NCBI GenBank assembly: GCA_016291135.1 | Contig: JAEFAE010000022.1 | Coordinates: 1 to 42,323, forward strand | Direction: 5' to 3' | From: Bacteroidales bacterium | GTDB lineage: Bacteria; Bacteroidota; Bacteroidia; Bacteroidales; F082 | Length of the DNA: 42,323 bases | Part shown: one piece after another, positions 8,632 to 17,765 of the stretch | Position numbering within the stretch: the first letter of the stretch is position 1 | Layout of the letters: each line of letters opens with the position of its first letter | Program-made: the position numbers and the translations under genes | Notes under the pieces: generated by a model | What the model saw: only the letters and a program-made list of their open reading frames with translations | What the model was told of the DNA's origin: nothing | The model's database searches: none

Positions 8632-10122
8632 TCATTTTTTGCTCCACGTGGTTCCTTCCTTGCCGTCTTTCAAAACGATGTCGTACTTGGCCAGCTCGTC
8701 GCGGATGAGGTCGGAGGTGGCCCAATCTTTCTTGGCACGGGCTTCCTTGCGGATGTCGATGATGGTCTGCATGAGGCCTTCCACCAGGTCGCCGTTGCCT
8801 TCGGAGGCGTTGCTGTCGACCAAACCCAGGATGTCGAACACGAATTCGTTCAACGTCTTTTGGAGCAAGGTCAATTCGGTCGGGTTGATGGTCATCTTGC
8901 CGTCTTTGACGCTGTTGACGATGCGCACCAGCTCGAAGAGGTTGGCGATGACGATGGGGCTGTTGAAGTCGTCGTTCATGGCGTCGTAGCAGGCGTCCAC
9001 GATCTTTTGGATATCGAGGTCGGCGGCGCCTTCGGTGGCTTTCAGGCCTTGTGCCGTCTTCACGCCTTCCATCAGGCGGTTATAACCCTTTTCGGCGGCT
9101 TGCAGGGCTTCGTTGCTGAAGTCGAGCGTGCTGCGGTAGTGGGCCTGCAGGATGAAGAAGCGGATGGTCATCGGGCTGTAGGGCTGTGCCAGCATTTCCT
9201 CGCCCTTGGCGTTGATGTGGCTGCCGTTGAAGAACTCGTCGAGGGTGATGAAGTTGCCCAACGACTTGCCCATTTTCTGTCCGCCGATGGTGATCATGTT
9301 GTTGTGCATCCAATACACCACGGGCTGTTTGCCGGTGGCGGCCACGCTCTGCGCAATCTCCGACTCGTGGTGGGGGAACATGAGGTCCATGCCGCCGCCG
9401 TGGATGTCGAAGGTCTCGCCGAGGTACTTGCAGCCCATGGCCGAGCATTCGGCATGCCATCCAGGGAAGCCGTCGCTCCAAGGCGAAGGCCAGCGCATGA
9501 TGTGCTTGGGTTCCGCTTTCTTCCACAGGGCGAAGTCCACGGGGTTGTGCTTCTCTTCCTGGCCGCTCAACTCGCGGGTGGTGTTGAGCATCTCCTCGAA
9601 GTTGCGTCCCGAAAGGATGCCGTAAGGATGCTCCTTGTTATATTTCTCGATATCGAAATACACCGAGCCGTTCTCGACGTAGGCATAGCCGTTGTCGAGG
9701 ATCTTCTGCACCATGGCGATCTGCTCGATGATGTGACCCGAGGCATGGGGCTCGATCGAGGGACGCAACACGTTGAGCTTGTCCATGGCAGCATGGTAGC
9801 GGTTGGTGTAGTATTGCGCGACCTCCATGGGTTCGAGGTTCTCGAGACGGGCTTTCTTGGCGATCTTGTCCTCGCCTTCGTCGGCATCGTGTTCCAGGTG
9901 GCCGACGTCGGTGATGTTGCGCACATAGCGCACTTTGTATCCGAGGTGTTTCAGGTAACGGAACACCAGGTCGAAGGTGATGGCGGGACGGGCATGCCCC
10001 AGGTGGGCGTCGCCATACACGGTGGGGCCGCATACGTACATGCCGACATGCGGGGCGTTTAAAGGCTTGAAAGGTTGCTTGCAGCGCGAGAGGCTGTTAT
10101 AGATGTACAAGGCGTTTTCCAT
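8632..10122 (-). CDS. cysS: Cysteine--tRNA ligase
   Basis: Class I aminoacyl-tRNA synthetase charging tRNA-Cys in the cytoplasm. It has 496 residues from MENALYIYN. The HIGH-type motif is HLGH (40-43) and the KMSKS-type motif is KMGKS (283-287). Zinc ligands C31, C226, H251 and E255 are present. The frame stays open upstream to 10197, but the promoter box at 10145-10152 lies inside that extension and the family N-terminus matches the start at 10122, so the shorter start is chosen. Confidence 0.96.
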   Translation of the reverse strand: MENALYIYNSLSRCKQPFKPLNAPHVGMYVCGPTVYGDAHLGHARPAITFDLVFRYLKHLGYKVRYVRNITDVGHLEHDADEGEDKIAKKARLENLEPMEVAQYYTNRYHAAMDKLNVLRPSIEPHASGHIIEQIAMVQKILDNGYAYVENGSVYFDIEKYNKEHPYGILSGRNFEEMLNTTRELSGQEEKHNPVDFALWKKAEPKHIMRWPSPWSDGFPGWHAECSAMGCKYLGETFDIHGGGMDLMFPHHESEIAQSVAATGKQPVVYWMHNNMITIGGQKMGKSLGNFITLDEFFNGSHINAKGEEMLAQPYSPMTIRFFILQAHYRSTLDFSNEALQAAEKGYNRLMEGVKTAQGLKATEGAADLDIQKIVDACYDAMNDDFNSPIVIANLFELVRIVNSVKDGKMTINPTELTLLQKTLNEFVFDILGLVDSNASEGNGDLVEGLMQTIIDIRKEARAKKDWATSDLIRDELAKYDIVLKDGKEGTTWSKK

Positions 10123-10144
10123 GTCGATGGTATTAAATGGGCGG

Positions 10145-10152
10145 CAAAGATA
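10145..10152 (-). promoter_or_regulatory. -7 promoter box for cysS
   Basis: TATCTTTG on the minus strand fits the Bacteroidota TAnnTTTG consensus. The predicted transcription start leaves a leader of roughly 15-20 bases before the cysS ATG. Confidence 0.7.
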
Positions 10153-10209
10153 AAAAAAAATGTTCAAAAAAAAAATTAAGCGTTTTGTCGGGTACATGGT
10201 GGTTTTTTC

Positions 10210-10217
10210 TATATTTG
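10210..10217 (+). promoter_or_regulatory. -7 promoter box for the small membrane protein gene
   Basis: TATATTTG matches TAnnTTTG and lies about 65 bases before the ATG at 10282. It is divergent from the cysS promoter. Confidence 0.6.
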
Positions 10218-10281
10218 CAGTCTAAAACACTTATTTTAACCACTTGAAGTTGCGCCCGACACGGATAAAGGGTATTTGATT

Positions 10282-10563
10282 ATGGCAGAAAATGTAAACA
10301 AAAATGGCCTCGGCGTCGCCGGTTTCGTTGTTGCTTTGGTCGGTTTCCTTCTTTGCTTGATTCCTCTCGTCAGAATCGTGGGAGCCATCATTTGCGCCAT
10401 TGGCTTCATCCTGGCTCTGATCGCTGTCTTCAAGAAACCCAGAACCCTTGCCATCATTGGCCTTCTTCTGGCGATTGCAGGTTGCATCATTTATTACATC
10501 AAATGGTCGCAATTCGCACATGCTGCCCAGTCTGCAATTGAAAGCGGTATCCTGAATAGCTAA
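10282..10563 (+). CDS. Small membrane protein, function unknown
   Basis: A 93-residue protein beginning MAENVNKNGLG, with about three hydrophobic helices (roughly residues 11-30, 32-50 and 56-74) joined by short basic loops such as FKKPR. It resembles small DUF4190-like membrane proteins in size and layout, but I do not recognise a family with certainty. It stands alone: its own promoter box is upstream and a strong terminator follows. Confidence 0.7.
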   Translation: MAENVNKNGLGVAGFVVALVGFLLCLIPLVRIVGAIICAIGFILALIAVFKKPRTLAIIGLLLAIAGCIIYYIKWSQFAHAAQSAIESGILNS

Positions 10564-10590
10564 TACGCTGCCAAAAGCATCATAACACAG

Positions 10591-10620
10591 GCACGGGTCC
10601 AAGAGGCCCGTGCTTTTTTT
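10591..10620 (+). terminator. Rho-independent terminator
   Basis: GCACGGG and CCCGTGC pair around a short loop and are followed directly by a run of seven T. It lies 28 bases after the small membrane protein gene. Confidence 0.85.
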
Positions 10621-10681
10621 GTGTCTTATAATAAGGTGAAAAAAATACGGAAAAAGCGGTACAGATAACCGATGCTTTTCG

Positions 10682-10689
10682 TACCTTTG
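10682..10689 (+). promoter_or_regulatory. -7 promoter box for kbl
   Basis: TACCTTTG followed by C matches the Bacteroidota -7 consensus, about 60 bases before the kbl ATG. The leader contains a short AACAACTGA iteration (10711-10733). Confidence 0.65.
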
Positions 10690-10748
10690 CGGCACGATCA
10701 GTTAGCACTGAACAACTGAACAACTGAATAACTTCAAACTATTATACC

Positions 10749-11936
10749 ATGTACACGAACTTTCAAGAATATCTGAAGAAGGAATTGGCTCAGATTGAAG
10801 CCGATGGCCTCTACAAGCGTGAACGCATTATCGAAAGCGCCCAGGGCGCTGAAATCATGGTTGGCGGCAAGGTGTGTCTCAACTTCTGCGCGAACAACTA
10901 TCTCGGCCTGGCCGACAACCCCGAGCTGATCCAGGCTGCCAAAGACGGCATGGACGCCCGTGGCTTTGGCATGGCCTCCGTGCGTTTCATCTGTGGATGC
11001 CAGGACCTCCATAAGAAGCTTGAAGCCAAGATCGCCGAGTTCTTCGGTACCGAGGACACCATCCTCTATGCAGCTTGCTTCGACGCCAACGGCGGTGTGT
11101 TCGAACCCCTTCTCGGACCCGATGACGCCATCATCTCCGACGCCTTGAACCATGCTTCCATCATCGACGGCGTGCGCCTGTGCAAGGCCCAGCGTTTCCG
11201 CTATGCCAACGCCGACATGGCCGACCTCGAGAAGCAGTTGCAGGACGCCCAGGGTTGCCGCTTCCGTCTCGTCGTCACCGACGGCGTGTTCTCCATGGAC
11301 GGCAATGTCTGCCCGCTCGACAAGATCTATGAACTGGCCCAGAAGTACAACGCCATGGTGATGGTCGACGAGAGCCATTCCGCCGGCGTGGTCGGCAAGA
11401 CCGGACGTGGCGTGACCGAGCACTTCAACCTCCGTGGCAAGATCGAGATCCTCACCGGCACCCTCGGCAAGGCCTTTGGCGGCGCCATGGGTGGCTTCAC
11501 CACCGGTCGCAAGGAGATCATCGACATGCTGCGCCAACGCTCCCGTCCGTACCTCTTCTCCAACTCGATGGCTCCGGGCCTCGTGGCCGCGGGCATCCGC
11601 ATGTTCGAGATGATGAGCGAGACCAACGCCCTCCAGGACAAGCTGCACGCCAATACCGACTACTTCATCAAGAAGATGACCGAGGCCGGCTTCGATTGCA
11701 AGCCCTCACAGTCGGCCATCTGCGCCGTGATGCTCTACGACGCCCCGCTGTCGCAGAAGTTTGCCGCCAAGTTGCAGGAAGAAGGCATCTTCGTCACGGG
11801 CTTCTACTATCCTGTGGTGCCGAAGGGCCAAGCCCGTATCCGCGTCCAGGTGAGCGCCGCCCACGAGCGTGAGCACCTCGACAAGTGCATCGCCGCCTTC
11901 GTCAAGATCGGTAAGGAACTGGGAATTCTTAAATAA
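10749..11936 (+). CDS. kbl: Glycine C-acetyltransferase (2-amino-3-ketobutyrate CoA ligase)
   Basis: PLP enzyme of the alpha-oxoamine synthase family (fold type I). It cleaves 2-amino-3-oxobutanoate with CoA to glycine and acetyl-CoA, the second step of threonine breakdown. It has 395 residues, normal length. The PLP-binding lysine is K241 in TGTLGKAFGG; D207 and H210 in VDESHSAGV contact the cofactor. The following gene encodes an SDR-type threonine dehydrogenase, giving the full two-step pathway. The two genes are separated by 68 bases containing a hairpin. Confidence 0.95.
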   Translation: MYTNFQEYLKKELAQIEADGLYKRERIIESAQGAEIMVGGKVCLNFCANNYLGLADNPELIQAAKDGMDARGFGMASVRFICGCQDLHKKLEAKIAEFFGTEDTILYAACFDANGGVFEPLLGPDDAIISDALNHASIIDGVRLCKAQRFRYANADMADLEKQLQDAQGCRFRLVVTDGVFSMDGNVCPLDKIYELAQKYNAMVMVDESHSAGVVGKTGRGVTEHFNLRGKIEILTGTLGKAFGGAMGGFTTGRKEIIDMLRQRSRPYLFSNSMAPGLVAAGIRMFEMMSETNALQDKLHANTDYFIKKMTEAGFDCKPSQSAICAVMLYDAPLSQKFAAKLQEEGIFVTGFYYPVVPKGQARIRVQVSAAHEREHLDKCIAAFVKIGKELGILK

Positions 11937-11951
11937 TCGTTATCCGTTGGC

Positions 11952-11980
11952 AGTTGGCAGTTTTTGGTGAACTGCCAACT
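11952..11980. other. Intergenic hairpin between kbl and the dehydrogenase gene
   Basis: AGTTGGCAGTT and AACTGCCAACT form an 11-bp perfect stem with a 7-base loop. No T-run follows on the plus strand, so transcript processing or partial attenuation between the two genes is more likely than full termination. Confidence 0.65.
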
Positions 11981-12004
11981 GTTAACCACAAACTGCAGAC
12001 TCAA

Positions 12005-12952
12005 ATGAAAAAAATATTGATTGTTGGTTCCGGTGGACAAATCGGAACGGAATTGGTGAAGAAGCTCCGTGCCACCTACGGAAACGAGAATGTGGTGGCT
12101 TCGGATCTTCGCCCTTTGACCGGTGAGATCGCGGAGAGCGGTCCCTTCGAAAGAATCGATTCAACACAGATCATGCAGATCGTCGATGTGGTGAAACGCT
12201 ACAACATCGACACCATCTATAACCTTGCCGCCATCCTCTCGGCCACCGCCGAGAAGAACCCCATGCTGGGTTGGAACGTCGGCATCGGCTCCTTGGTGAA
12301 CTGTCTGGAGACCGCGCGCGTCTTCAATTGTGCTGTCTTCACGCCTTCGTCCATCGGCGCCTTTGGTGCTTCCACCCCGCACGACAACACGCCGCAAGAC
12401 ACCATCCAGCGCCCGAACACCATCTACGGTGTGACCAAGGTGACGGGTGAGCTGCTGAGCGACTACTACTTCACCCGCTTCGGTGTCGACACCCGCAGCG
12501 TCCGTTTCCCGGGACTCATCAGCAACCTGACCCTTCCCGGTGGCGGCACTACCGACTACGCCGTGGAGATCTACTATGCCGCGGTCAAGGGCGAGAAGTT
12601 CTATTGCCCCATCAGCAAGGGCACCTACATGGACATGATGTACATGCCCGACGCCCTCGACGCCATGGTGGACATCATGGAGGCCGATCCGAGCAAGCTG
12701 GTGCACCGCAACTCGTTCAACGTGACGGCCATGAGCTTCGACCCGGAGATCATCTACAACGCCATCAAGAAGTACTATCCGAACTTCGAGATGGAGTACA
12801 AGTTCGACCCGATCCGTCAGGCCATCGCCGACAGCTGGCCGAACAAGATGGACGACAGCTGCGCCCGCAACGAGTGGGGCTGGAACCCGAAATACGACCT
12901 CGACAAGATGACGGTCGACATGATCGAAACTTTGAAGAAGAAACTGCTGTGA
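12005..12952 (+). CDS. L-threonine 3-dehydrogenase, SDR (NAD-epimerase-like) type
   Basis: Extended short-chain dehydrogenase with 315 residues, oxidising L-threonine to 2-amino-3-oxobutanoate with NAD+. The glycine-rich nucleotide motif GSGGQIG is at residues 8-14. The catalytic set is S115/S116 (TPSSIGAFG) with Y141 and K145 (YGVTK). SDR-type threonine dehydrogenases are known in Bacteroidota and are often encoded beside kbl, as here. An in-frame upstream ATG at 11954 lies in the intergenic hairpin and is not used; the start chosen begins MKKILIVG. Confidence 0.9.
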   Translation: MKKILIVGSGGQIGTELVKKLRATYGNENVVASDLRPLTGEIAESGPFERIDSTQIMQIVDVVKRYNIDTIYNLAAILSATAEKNPMLGWNVGIGSLVNCLETARVFNCAVFTPSSIGAFGASTPHDNTPQDTIQRPNTIYGVTKVTGELLSDYYFTRFGVDTRSVRFPGLISNLTLPGGGTTDYAVEIYYAAVKGEKFYCPISKGTYMDMMYMPDALDAMVDIMEADPSKLVHRNSFNVTAMSFDPEIIYNAIKKYYPNFEMEYKFDPIRQAIADSWPNKMDDSCARNEWGWNPKYDLDKMTVDMIETLKKKLL

Positions 12953-12985
12953 TGGCAGCGAAACGCTAAACCGAACTACTGAACC

Positions 12986-13930
12986 ATGAAGAACGAGAAA
13001 CTGAAGCAGCAAATCGTGTCATACGCCTTGCTCGTGCTGGGCTCGGCGTTGTTCGCCGTGGGCGATGTGATGTTTGTGAACCCCTACCACCTGGCGCCTG
13101 GAGGCGTGTATGGCTTGGCCAACGTGTTCAACGCGCTGTGGGGGTGGAAGATCTCCCTGGCGGGTATCTGCATGGACATCCCGCTGCTGATCATCGGCAC
13201 CATCATCTTGGGGCCCAGGTTTGGCATCAAGACGGTGATCTCCGTGATCTTGATCCCGGTATTCACCTATATCCTGGAGACCTGGTGGGGCTATGCGCCG
13301 CTCATCCACGACGGAGCCTTCTTCGATGCCGAGATGCAGTCGTCCCTGTTCTTCATGGACGGTGAGGTTCAGCGTTACTTCATGCCCGACTTCTTCTTGA
13401 ACACGGTGGTCTCCGGCCTGATCTACGGCGTCGCCATCGGCGTGATCTTCCGTTCGGGTGCCACCTCGGGCGGCTCCGACATCATCGCCATGATCGCCCA
13501 CAAATACACCAAGATCAGCCTCGGCACGTTGGTGCTCATCGTCGACAGCATCATCTCGTTGTCCACGCTGGTGGCCTTCGAAGACATCCGCCTGCCCATC
13601 TACTCCGTCATCCTGATCTTCATCGAGAGCAAGATCATCGACTTGGTGGTGGAAGGCGTAAAGAGTTACAAGACGGCTTTTGTAGTCACCGACAAGGTGG
13701 AGGAGGTGCGCGACTTCATCATCAAGGACCTCGACCGCAGCGGTACCGTGTTTGCCGGCAGTGGCCTCTATCAAGGCGCTGAGCGCAAGATGATCTATGT
13801 GACGCTGAACCGCAGCGACCTGGTGAAACTGAAGGCCAACCTCCGCTTCCTCGACCCGAATGCCTTCGTCAACGTCATCGAGAGCTCCGAGATCATGGGC
13901 AACGGCTTCAAGGCCCTGCCTACCGAATAA
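12986..13930 (+). CDS. YitT family membrane protein
   Basis: A 314-residue protein with about five or six hydrophobic helices in the first 215 residues, containing the family-typical segments NPYHLAPGGVYGLANV and RSGATSGGSDIIAMI. A soluble C-terminal DUF2179 domain follows (about residues 225-305: FVVTDKVEEVRDFIIKDLDR onward). Members occur widely in Bacteroidota and Firmicutes; transport or efflux roles have been suggested but the substrate is unknown. It lies 33 bases after the threonine dehydrogenase gene and 20 bases before a lipoprotein gene, on the same strand. Confidence 0.9.
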   Translation: MKNEKLKQQIVSYALLVLGSALFAVGDVMFVNPYHLAPGGVYGLANVFNALWGWKISLAGICMDIPLLIIGTIILGPRFGIKTVISVILIPVFTYILETWWGYAPLIHDGAFFDAEMQSSLFFMDGEVQRYFMPDFFLNTVVSGLIYGVAIGVIFRSGATSGGSDIIAMIAHKYTKISLGTLVLIVDSIISLSTLVAFEDIRLPIYSVILIFIESKIIDLVVEGVKSYKTAFVVTDKVEEVRDFIIKDLDRSGTVFAGSGLYQGAERKMIYVTLNRSDLVKLKANLRFLDPNAFVNVIESSEIMGNGFKALPTE

Positions 13931-13950
13931 ACAACCTTAACAATAAAAAG

Positions 13951-14682
13951 ATGAAAGCATTTAAAATTGCCTTGTTTGCCGGTCTGGCCGTCATGGCCCT
14001 GGCTTGCAACCAAACGAAAACCCCTGCCGTCCCGGAATACCAAACCGAGGCTTTCGTGAAGCAGCAGGTGGAACAAATGATGCAGTTGAACGATTATTTG
14101 GACATGGATCAATTGCTGAGTGCCGACATGCTGGCCTTGCAAAAAAAGGCGCAGAGCGTTCACTACTATGGTGAATTCTGTAGGGGCTTCGGATGGAACA
14201 CCGGCATCACGGATGCCTGCTCCGAAGAGCAAACGGTGTCTATCGAGGGGGTCCGGCCGATCGATTCGTTGCATTGCGATGTCGCGATGCGCTACGTCGA
14301 TGAAGGCTGCTACGACGAGCCTTACGTCCTGCATCTCCTGTGGGAGAATGGCCAGTGGCGGATCGACGATATGAACTATGGCGATGAAATGTCCGCCACC
14401 TTACGTGAAGACTGCGAAGAATTCTATGCGAACATGATGGATGTCTATGCCACGACGCCCGCCGAGGAAATCATGGAGGAAATGAAAGAAGATGAACCGG
14501 AGGAAGAACTCTACACGGATCCGTCATGCGTCTTTTACAACGATCCGGCGGCGGTGCAGGAACTGATCGACGACATCAAGGCCTGCCACGAGCTCTTCAA
14601 GCAGAACCCGGGTTACACCGAGGATTACGGTAAGCAGATCGACGAGATGATCGCCCGTATCGCGGAACATCTACCGAGCTAA
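13951..14682 (+). CDS. Predicted lipoprotein, function unknown
   Basis: A 243-residue protein with a lipoprotein signal: MKAFKIALFAGLAVMALAC, cysteine 19 being the expected lipidation site. The mature part is acidic and contains an EEIMEEMKEDEPEEE stretch. The middle (about residues 60-150) may form a small alpha/beta fold, but I recognise no family. It follows the YitT gene by 20 bases and may share its transcript. Its 3' end overlaps the convergent purN gene by 12 bases. Confidence 0.8.
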   Translation: MKAFKIALFAGLAVMALACNQTKTPAVPEYQTEAFVKQQVEQMMQLNDYLDMDQLLSADMLALQKKAQSVHYYGEFCRGFGWNTGITDACSEEQTVSIEGVRPIDSLHCDVAMRYVDEGCYDEPYVLHLLWENGQWRIDDMNYGDEMSATLREDCEEFYANMMDVYATTPAEEIMEEMKEDEPEEELYTDPSCVFYNDPAAVQELIDDIKACHELFKQNPGYTEDYGKQIDEMIARIAEHLPS

Positions 14683-15234
14683 CACCTGCTCGATTGCCAC
14701 AGGGAAATACGCCTGCTCCAGTTGGTGGATCTTTGCCGCCAGGGAGTCAGGCGTTTCTTTTTCGTCCAATTTGGTATAGGCCTGAAGGATGATCTCCCCG
14801 TTGTCGTAGATCTCGTCCACGTAGTGGACGGTGATGCCCGAGAAGGGCTCCTTGGCGGCGACCACGGCCTCGTGCACATGTTCGCCGTAGAAGCCCTTGC
14901 CCCCGTAGTTGGGCAGCAAGGCGGGGTGGATGTTGACGATCTTCCTGGGATAGGCCTGGATGAGGCTTGCCGGTACCTTCAGGAGGAAGCCGGCCAGTAC
15001 GATGAGGTCGAGCTGCAGGTCGGCCATTTCCTGCGTGAAGGCAGGGCTGTTGAATTCCTGGCGGTTGACCATCCGGACGGGGATGCCCAGCTTTTTGGCC
15101 CGCTCGATGGAATAGGCCTTGGGGTTGTTGCAGATCACGTTGACGATCTCAACGTCGGGGTTGTTTTTGAAGTATTCAGCGATGCGCTGGAGGTTGGTTC
15201 CGTTGCCGGAGACGAAAATGGATATCTTTTTCAT
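14671..15234 (-). CDS. purN: Phosphoribosylglycinamide formyltransferase
   Basis: Transfers the formyl group from 10-formyltetrahydrofolate to glycinamide ribonucleotide, the third step of purine synthesis. It has 187 residues, slightly shorter than E. coli PurN. The phosphate-binding SGNGTN is at residues 9-14. The catalytic triad equivalents are N101 and H103 in NIHPALLPNYGG and D144 in DEIYDNG. It lies 26 bases downstream of the large secreted-protein gene and converges with the lipoprotein gene. Confidence 0.95.
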   Translation of the reverse strand: MKKISIFVSGNGTNLQRIAEYFKNNPDVEIVNVICNNPKAYSIERAKKLGIPVRMVNRQEFNSPAFTQEMADLQLDLIVLAGFLLKVPASLIQAYPRKIVNIHPALLPNYGGKGFYGEHVHEAVVAAKEPFSGITVHYVDEIYDNGEIILQAYTKLDEKETPDSLAAKIHQLEQAYFPVAIEQVLAR

Positions 15235-15260
15235 GGCATTCAGCGGTTAGCAAGGGGTTT

Positions 15261-17648
15261 TCAATTCACGATTTGAATGACGACGCTGTCGTTGGCTTTG
15301 AGATCAAACCAGATATAATACTGTCCGCCGGATTTCCTGTATTCGTAAGGACGAAGATCCTCGAAACGGATGGGGGTGGGGCAGACCAAGGTAAAGCCTT
15401 TAATGGTTCGACGTCCCGTGTTGGACACTTGGATGTGCCCGTCGTCGAGCACCTGGTATTCCACTTCCAGTAGGCCCGCATAGTGGTCGAGGTACGTCTT
15501 GACCGTCATGGGAAGCAGCTGGTGCTGCTCGCGCAAGGCGGCGATGCGGGCCAGGGCCTGGTTCATGCCCGGCAGGGCGATGCAGGTGCTGTCGGTGTCG
15601 TAGGTCCAGAACCCCCGTGCCGGATCGACCCAGGCGGGATAGACGTGGGTGATGTGGACACTGTGCTGGTCGACGAGCTTCTGCAACCGTTCCTCGCTGT
15701 AGTAGAAGTTCCAGTCGAGGTCGCTGTTGGCGTCCAAGGTGGAGGGCGTCGACCAGGTGAGGAACCCCTCGTGGCCAGCGATGGGGGTGATTTGCCGGTT
15801 GGGCAGGGCGTCGCCGAAGCCGGGATAGGGCTGTACAAGGTGGTTGTCGAAGCACCAGGACTCCATGCGGTTTTCTTCGTAATAGGCGTTCCAGAGGTAC
15901 CGTACGCCGTGGCGTAGCCACGGGTCGGCGGCGAAGGCGGCCGAAGCTGGGTTCAGCCCATCGCACACCAGGTCTTCGCGGTTGTGCTTAGAGCCGTTGT
16001 TGTAGCCATGGTCGATCCAGGTGGTGGACTTGAAGTGGCGTTGCATATAGTCCAGGGCCTCCTTGAGGTTGCCTGGAGTGGTGGTGTATTGTTCCGGGGT
16101 GTGCAGGCAGAGGTCGAAGCCAAGCCGGTACAGCTGCTTCAGGAGTTTCTCGAACCCCTTGTCGGTCTTGATGGTGGCTTGCAGTCCGGGGAAGGTGCCG
16201 TGGCTGGCGTCGGCATTGGTGATCCTGTCGGGGTTGTTGTAAAACACGCTCTTGGTCATGGGGATGCCGTAGTACACGAAACCGCCCGTGGCGTCTTTGG
16301 CTTGGGTGATGGTTTCGCTTCCGAAGAGGATGGCGCGATGGGTGCGGAGGTCGGTCCAGTCGGCGTGTTCCGTAAAGACGATGCCCGACGCATAGCCGTA
16401 GGGGACGGGGCTGATCCTGGGCAGGTGTTGGACGTCATTGCCTGTGGAAAGCGACAGGGCATGGGTCCATTCGTCGTCATGGGATATGGGTCGGCCGGAG
16501 CGGTCCTCGAAATGGTCTTCCAGCGTGTCGTTTAAGGGGTAATGGATCAATGGATGGTCTCTCCAGTAGTCTATGTTGAAATAGGCGACATGGTTAGTGG
16601 CGTCCAGTTGGGTGGAGGAGATGCCGGTTGGGTGATAGGACACGATGCACCGTTCTCCCGTTCCCACCTTGAAGCCTTCACGGTCAAGGTAATACTCGGT
16701 TTGGAACAGGGTGGTGTCGGTTGCCAGGTTCCTGCGATAGACGGTCAGAATGCTGTCGACGAAGGGAACGACAAGGGCTTGCCGCAGCAGGAGGCAGTCT
16801 TTATGGAAGGTGGTGTGGAGGCGTAGGATGCGGTTGCCGTCGTGTTCCGTCAAAGTGAGGTAGGTGGTGTCGATGGAGGAACCTTCCATCCATTGCTGTC
16901 CGTTTCCTTTCGTGAAAGGCTGATAGTCCGTCAAGCTGTCGCCGTCGAGGACATATTCATTGAGCCATCCGATGGGGTAGGTGAGCGGCAGGGTGTCGCC
17001 GGGTATGCTGAGGAACAGGTCGTTTTCTTGGGGCAGGTCTTTCGTGAGGCCCAGGTCGGGTAGGTAGCTGGGCAGGGTCCAGGCCGTCAGGGTGATCGAG
17101 GCGTTGTCGATGAGGATCCGCTGCTGATGGTCGTTCCACAGATAGAGGTTGAGGGTGTTTCCGTGGAGTTGGTCGGCAGGGAGGTTGAGTTCCAGGGACA
17201 CCCGGAACCAGGCTGCGCTGTCGTTGGCGTAGGGACGCAGGAGATGGCTCTGCCAAAAGGCATAGTGGTCGTCCTCTTTGATGGCCACCACGAGCTGTCC
17301 TTCGACCAAGGTGTCGGGGAACCGGTAGTCGGCCTGATAGGCCAGGTGCAGGTTGCGCCCGCTGAGGCTGTCGGGAAGGGCGTAGCTGAAGCCCAGTCCG
17401 AACTCCCGGCCGGGTTCGCAGACGCACCGGTGGTCGATGACGGTGTCGAAGGCCGTTGGAGCGTCGAGGGGGGTGAGGCTGTCGGCATGCTCCACCAGAA
17501 GGGTGTCTGCCGTGAGGCTGATGTTGGTCCAGGGCGGATACCAGGTGTAGCCGTTCTCGAAGTCGTTGCGGAACGTCTGTCCTTGGACGGACAAAGCCAT
17601 CATCAGCAGTGTCGTCAGCCAAAGTGTGATGCGGATTCGGGTGCCCAT
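15261..17648 (-). CDS. Large secreted protein of unknown function, possible deacetylase-like domain
   Basis: A 795-residue protein with a signal peptide (MGTRIRITLWLTTLLMMALSVQGQ). The N-terminal region (about 25-190) has many beta-strands and may be a carbohydrate-binding-like sandwich. The second half contains LGFDLCLHTPEQY and TWIDHGYNNGSKHNRED, His- and Asp-rich segments that recall polysaccharide deacetylase (NodB-like) barrels, though no clear catalytic motif was found. A C-terminal beta domain follows. The frame is open to 17720, but the promoter box at 17674-17681 supports the start at 17648. It is transcribed apart from ftsZ and may be co-transcribed with purN. Confidence 0.7.
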   Translation of the reverse strand: MGTRIRITLWLTTLLMMALSVQGQTFRNDFENGYTWYPPWTNISLTADTLLVEHADSLTPLDAPTAFDTVIDHRCVCEPGREFGLGFSYALPDSLSGRNLHLAYQADYRFPDTLVEGQLVVAIKEDDHYAFWQSHLLRPYANDSAAWFRVSLELNLPADQLHGNTLNLYLWNDHQQRILIDNASITLTAWTLPSYLPDLGLTKDLPQENDLFLSIPGDTLPLTYPIGWLNEYVLDGDSLTDYQPFTKGNGQQWMEGSSIDTTYLTLTEHDGNRILRLHTTFHKDCLLLRQALVVPFVDSILTVYRRNLATDTTLFQTEYYLDREGFKVGTGERCIVSYHPTGISSTQLDATNHVAYFNIDYWRDHPLIHYPLNDTLEDHFEDRSGRPISHDDEWTHALSLSTGNDVQHLPRISPVPYGYASGIVFTEHADWTDLRTHRAILFGSETITQAKDATGGFVYYGIPMTKSVFYNNPDRITNADASHGTFPGLQATIKTDKGFEKLLKQLYRLGFDLCLHTPEQYTTTPGNLKEALDYMQRHFKSTTWIDHGYNNGSKHNREDLVCDGLNPASAAFAADPWLRHGVRYLWNAYYEENRMESWCFDNHLVQPYPGFGDALPNRQITPIAGHEGFLTWSTPSTLDANSDLDWNFYYSEERLQKLVDQHSVHITHVYPAWVDPARGFWTYDTDSTCIALPGMNQALARIAALREQHQLLPMTVKTYLDHYAGLLEVEYQVLDDGHIQVSNTGRRTIKGFTLVCPTPIRFEDLRPYEYRKSGGQYYIWFDLKANDSVVIQIVN

Positions 17649-17673
17649 GCCTGTTGTAGTCTGTTTGGAAGTG

Positions 17674-17681
17674 CAAAGATA
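17674..17681 (-). promoter_or_regulatory. -7 promoter box for the secreted-protein gene
   Basis: TATCTTTG then CAC on the minus strand is a consensus Bacteroidota -7 box, about 26 bases before the ATG at 17648. It lies just downstream of the ftsZ terminator. Confidence 0.75.
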
Positions 17682-17690
17682 GGGGTTTTT

Positions 17691-17744
17691 ATCCAAAAAA
17701 GAAAGCCGTCGACTACACACTCTTCAGCGCTCGTCGACGGCCTT
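17691..17744 (-). terminator. Rho-independent terminator after ftsZ
   Basis: On the minus strand GCCGTCGAC (17741-17733) pairs with GTCGACGGC (17713-17705) and is followed by TTTCTTTTTT. It lies 24 bases after the ftsZ stop and marks the end of the dcw operon. Confidence 0.85.
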
Positions 17745-17765
17745 TGTGAGGAAATTGTTTTAGAT

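Noticed and set aside
15261..17720. Upstream start for the secreted protein at 17720
   Set aside because: It would place the consensus promoter box inside the coding sequence and bury the signal peptide; the start at 17648 is better.
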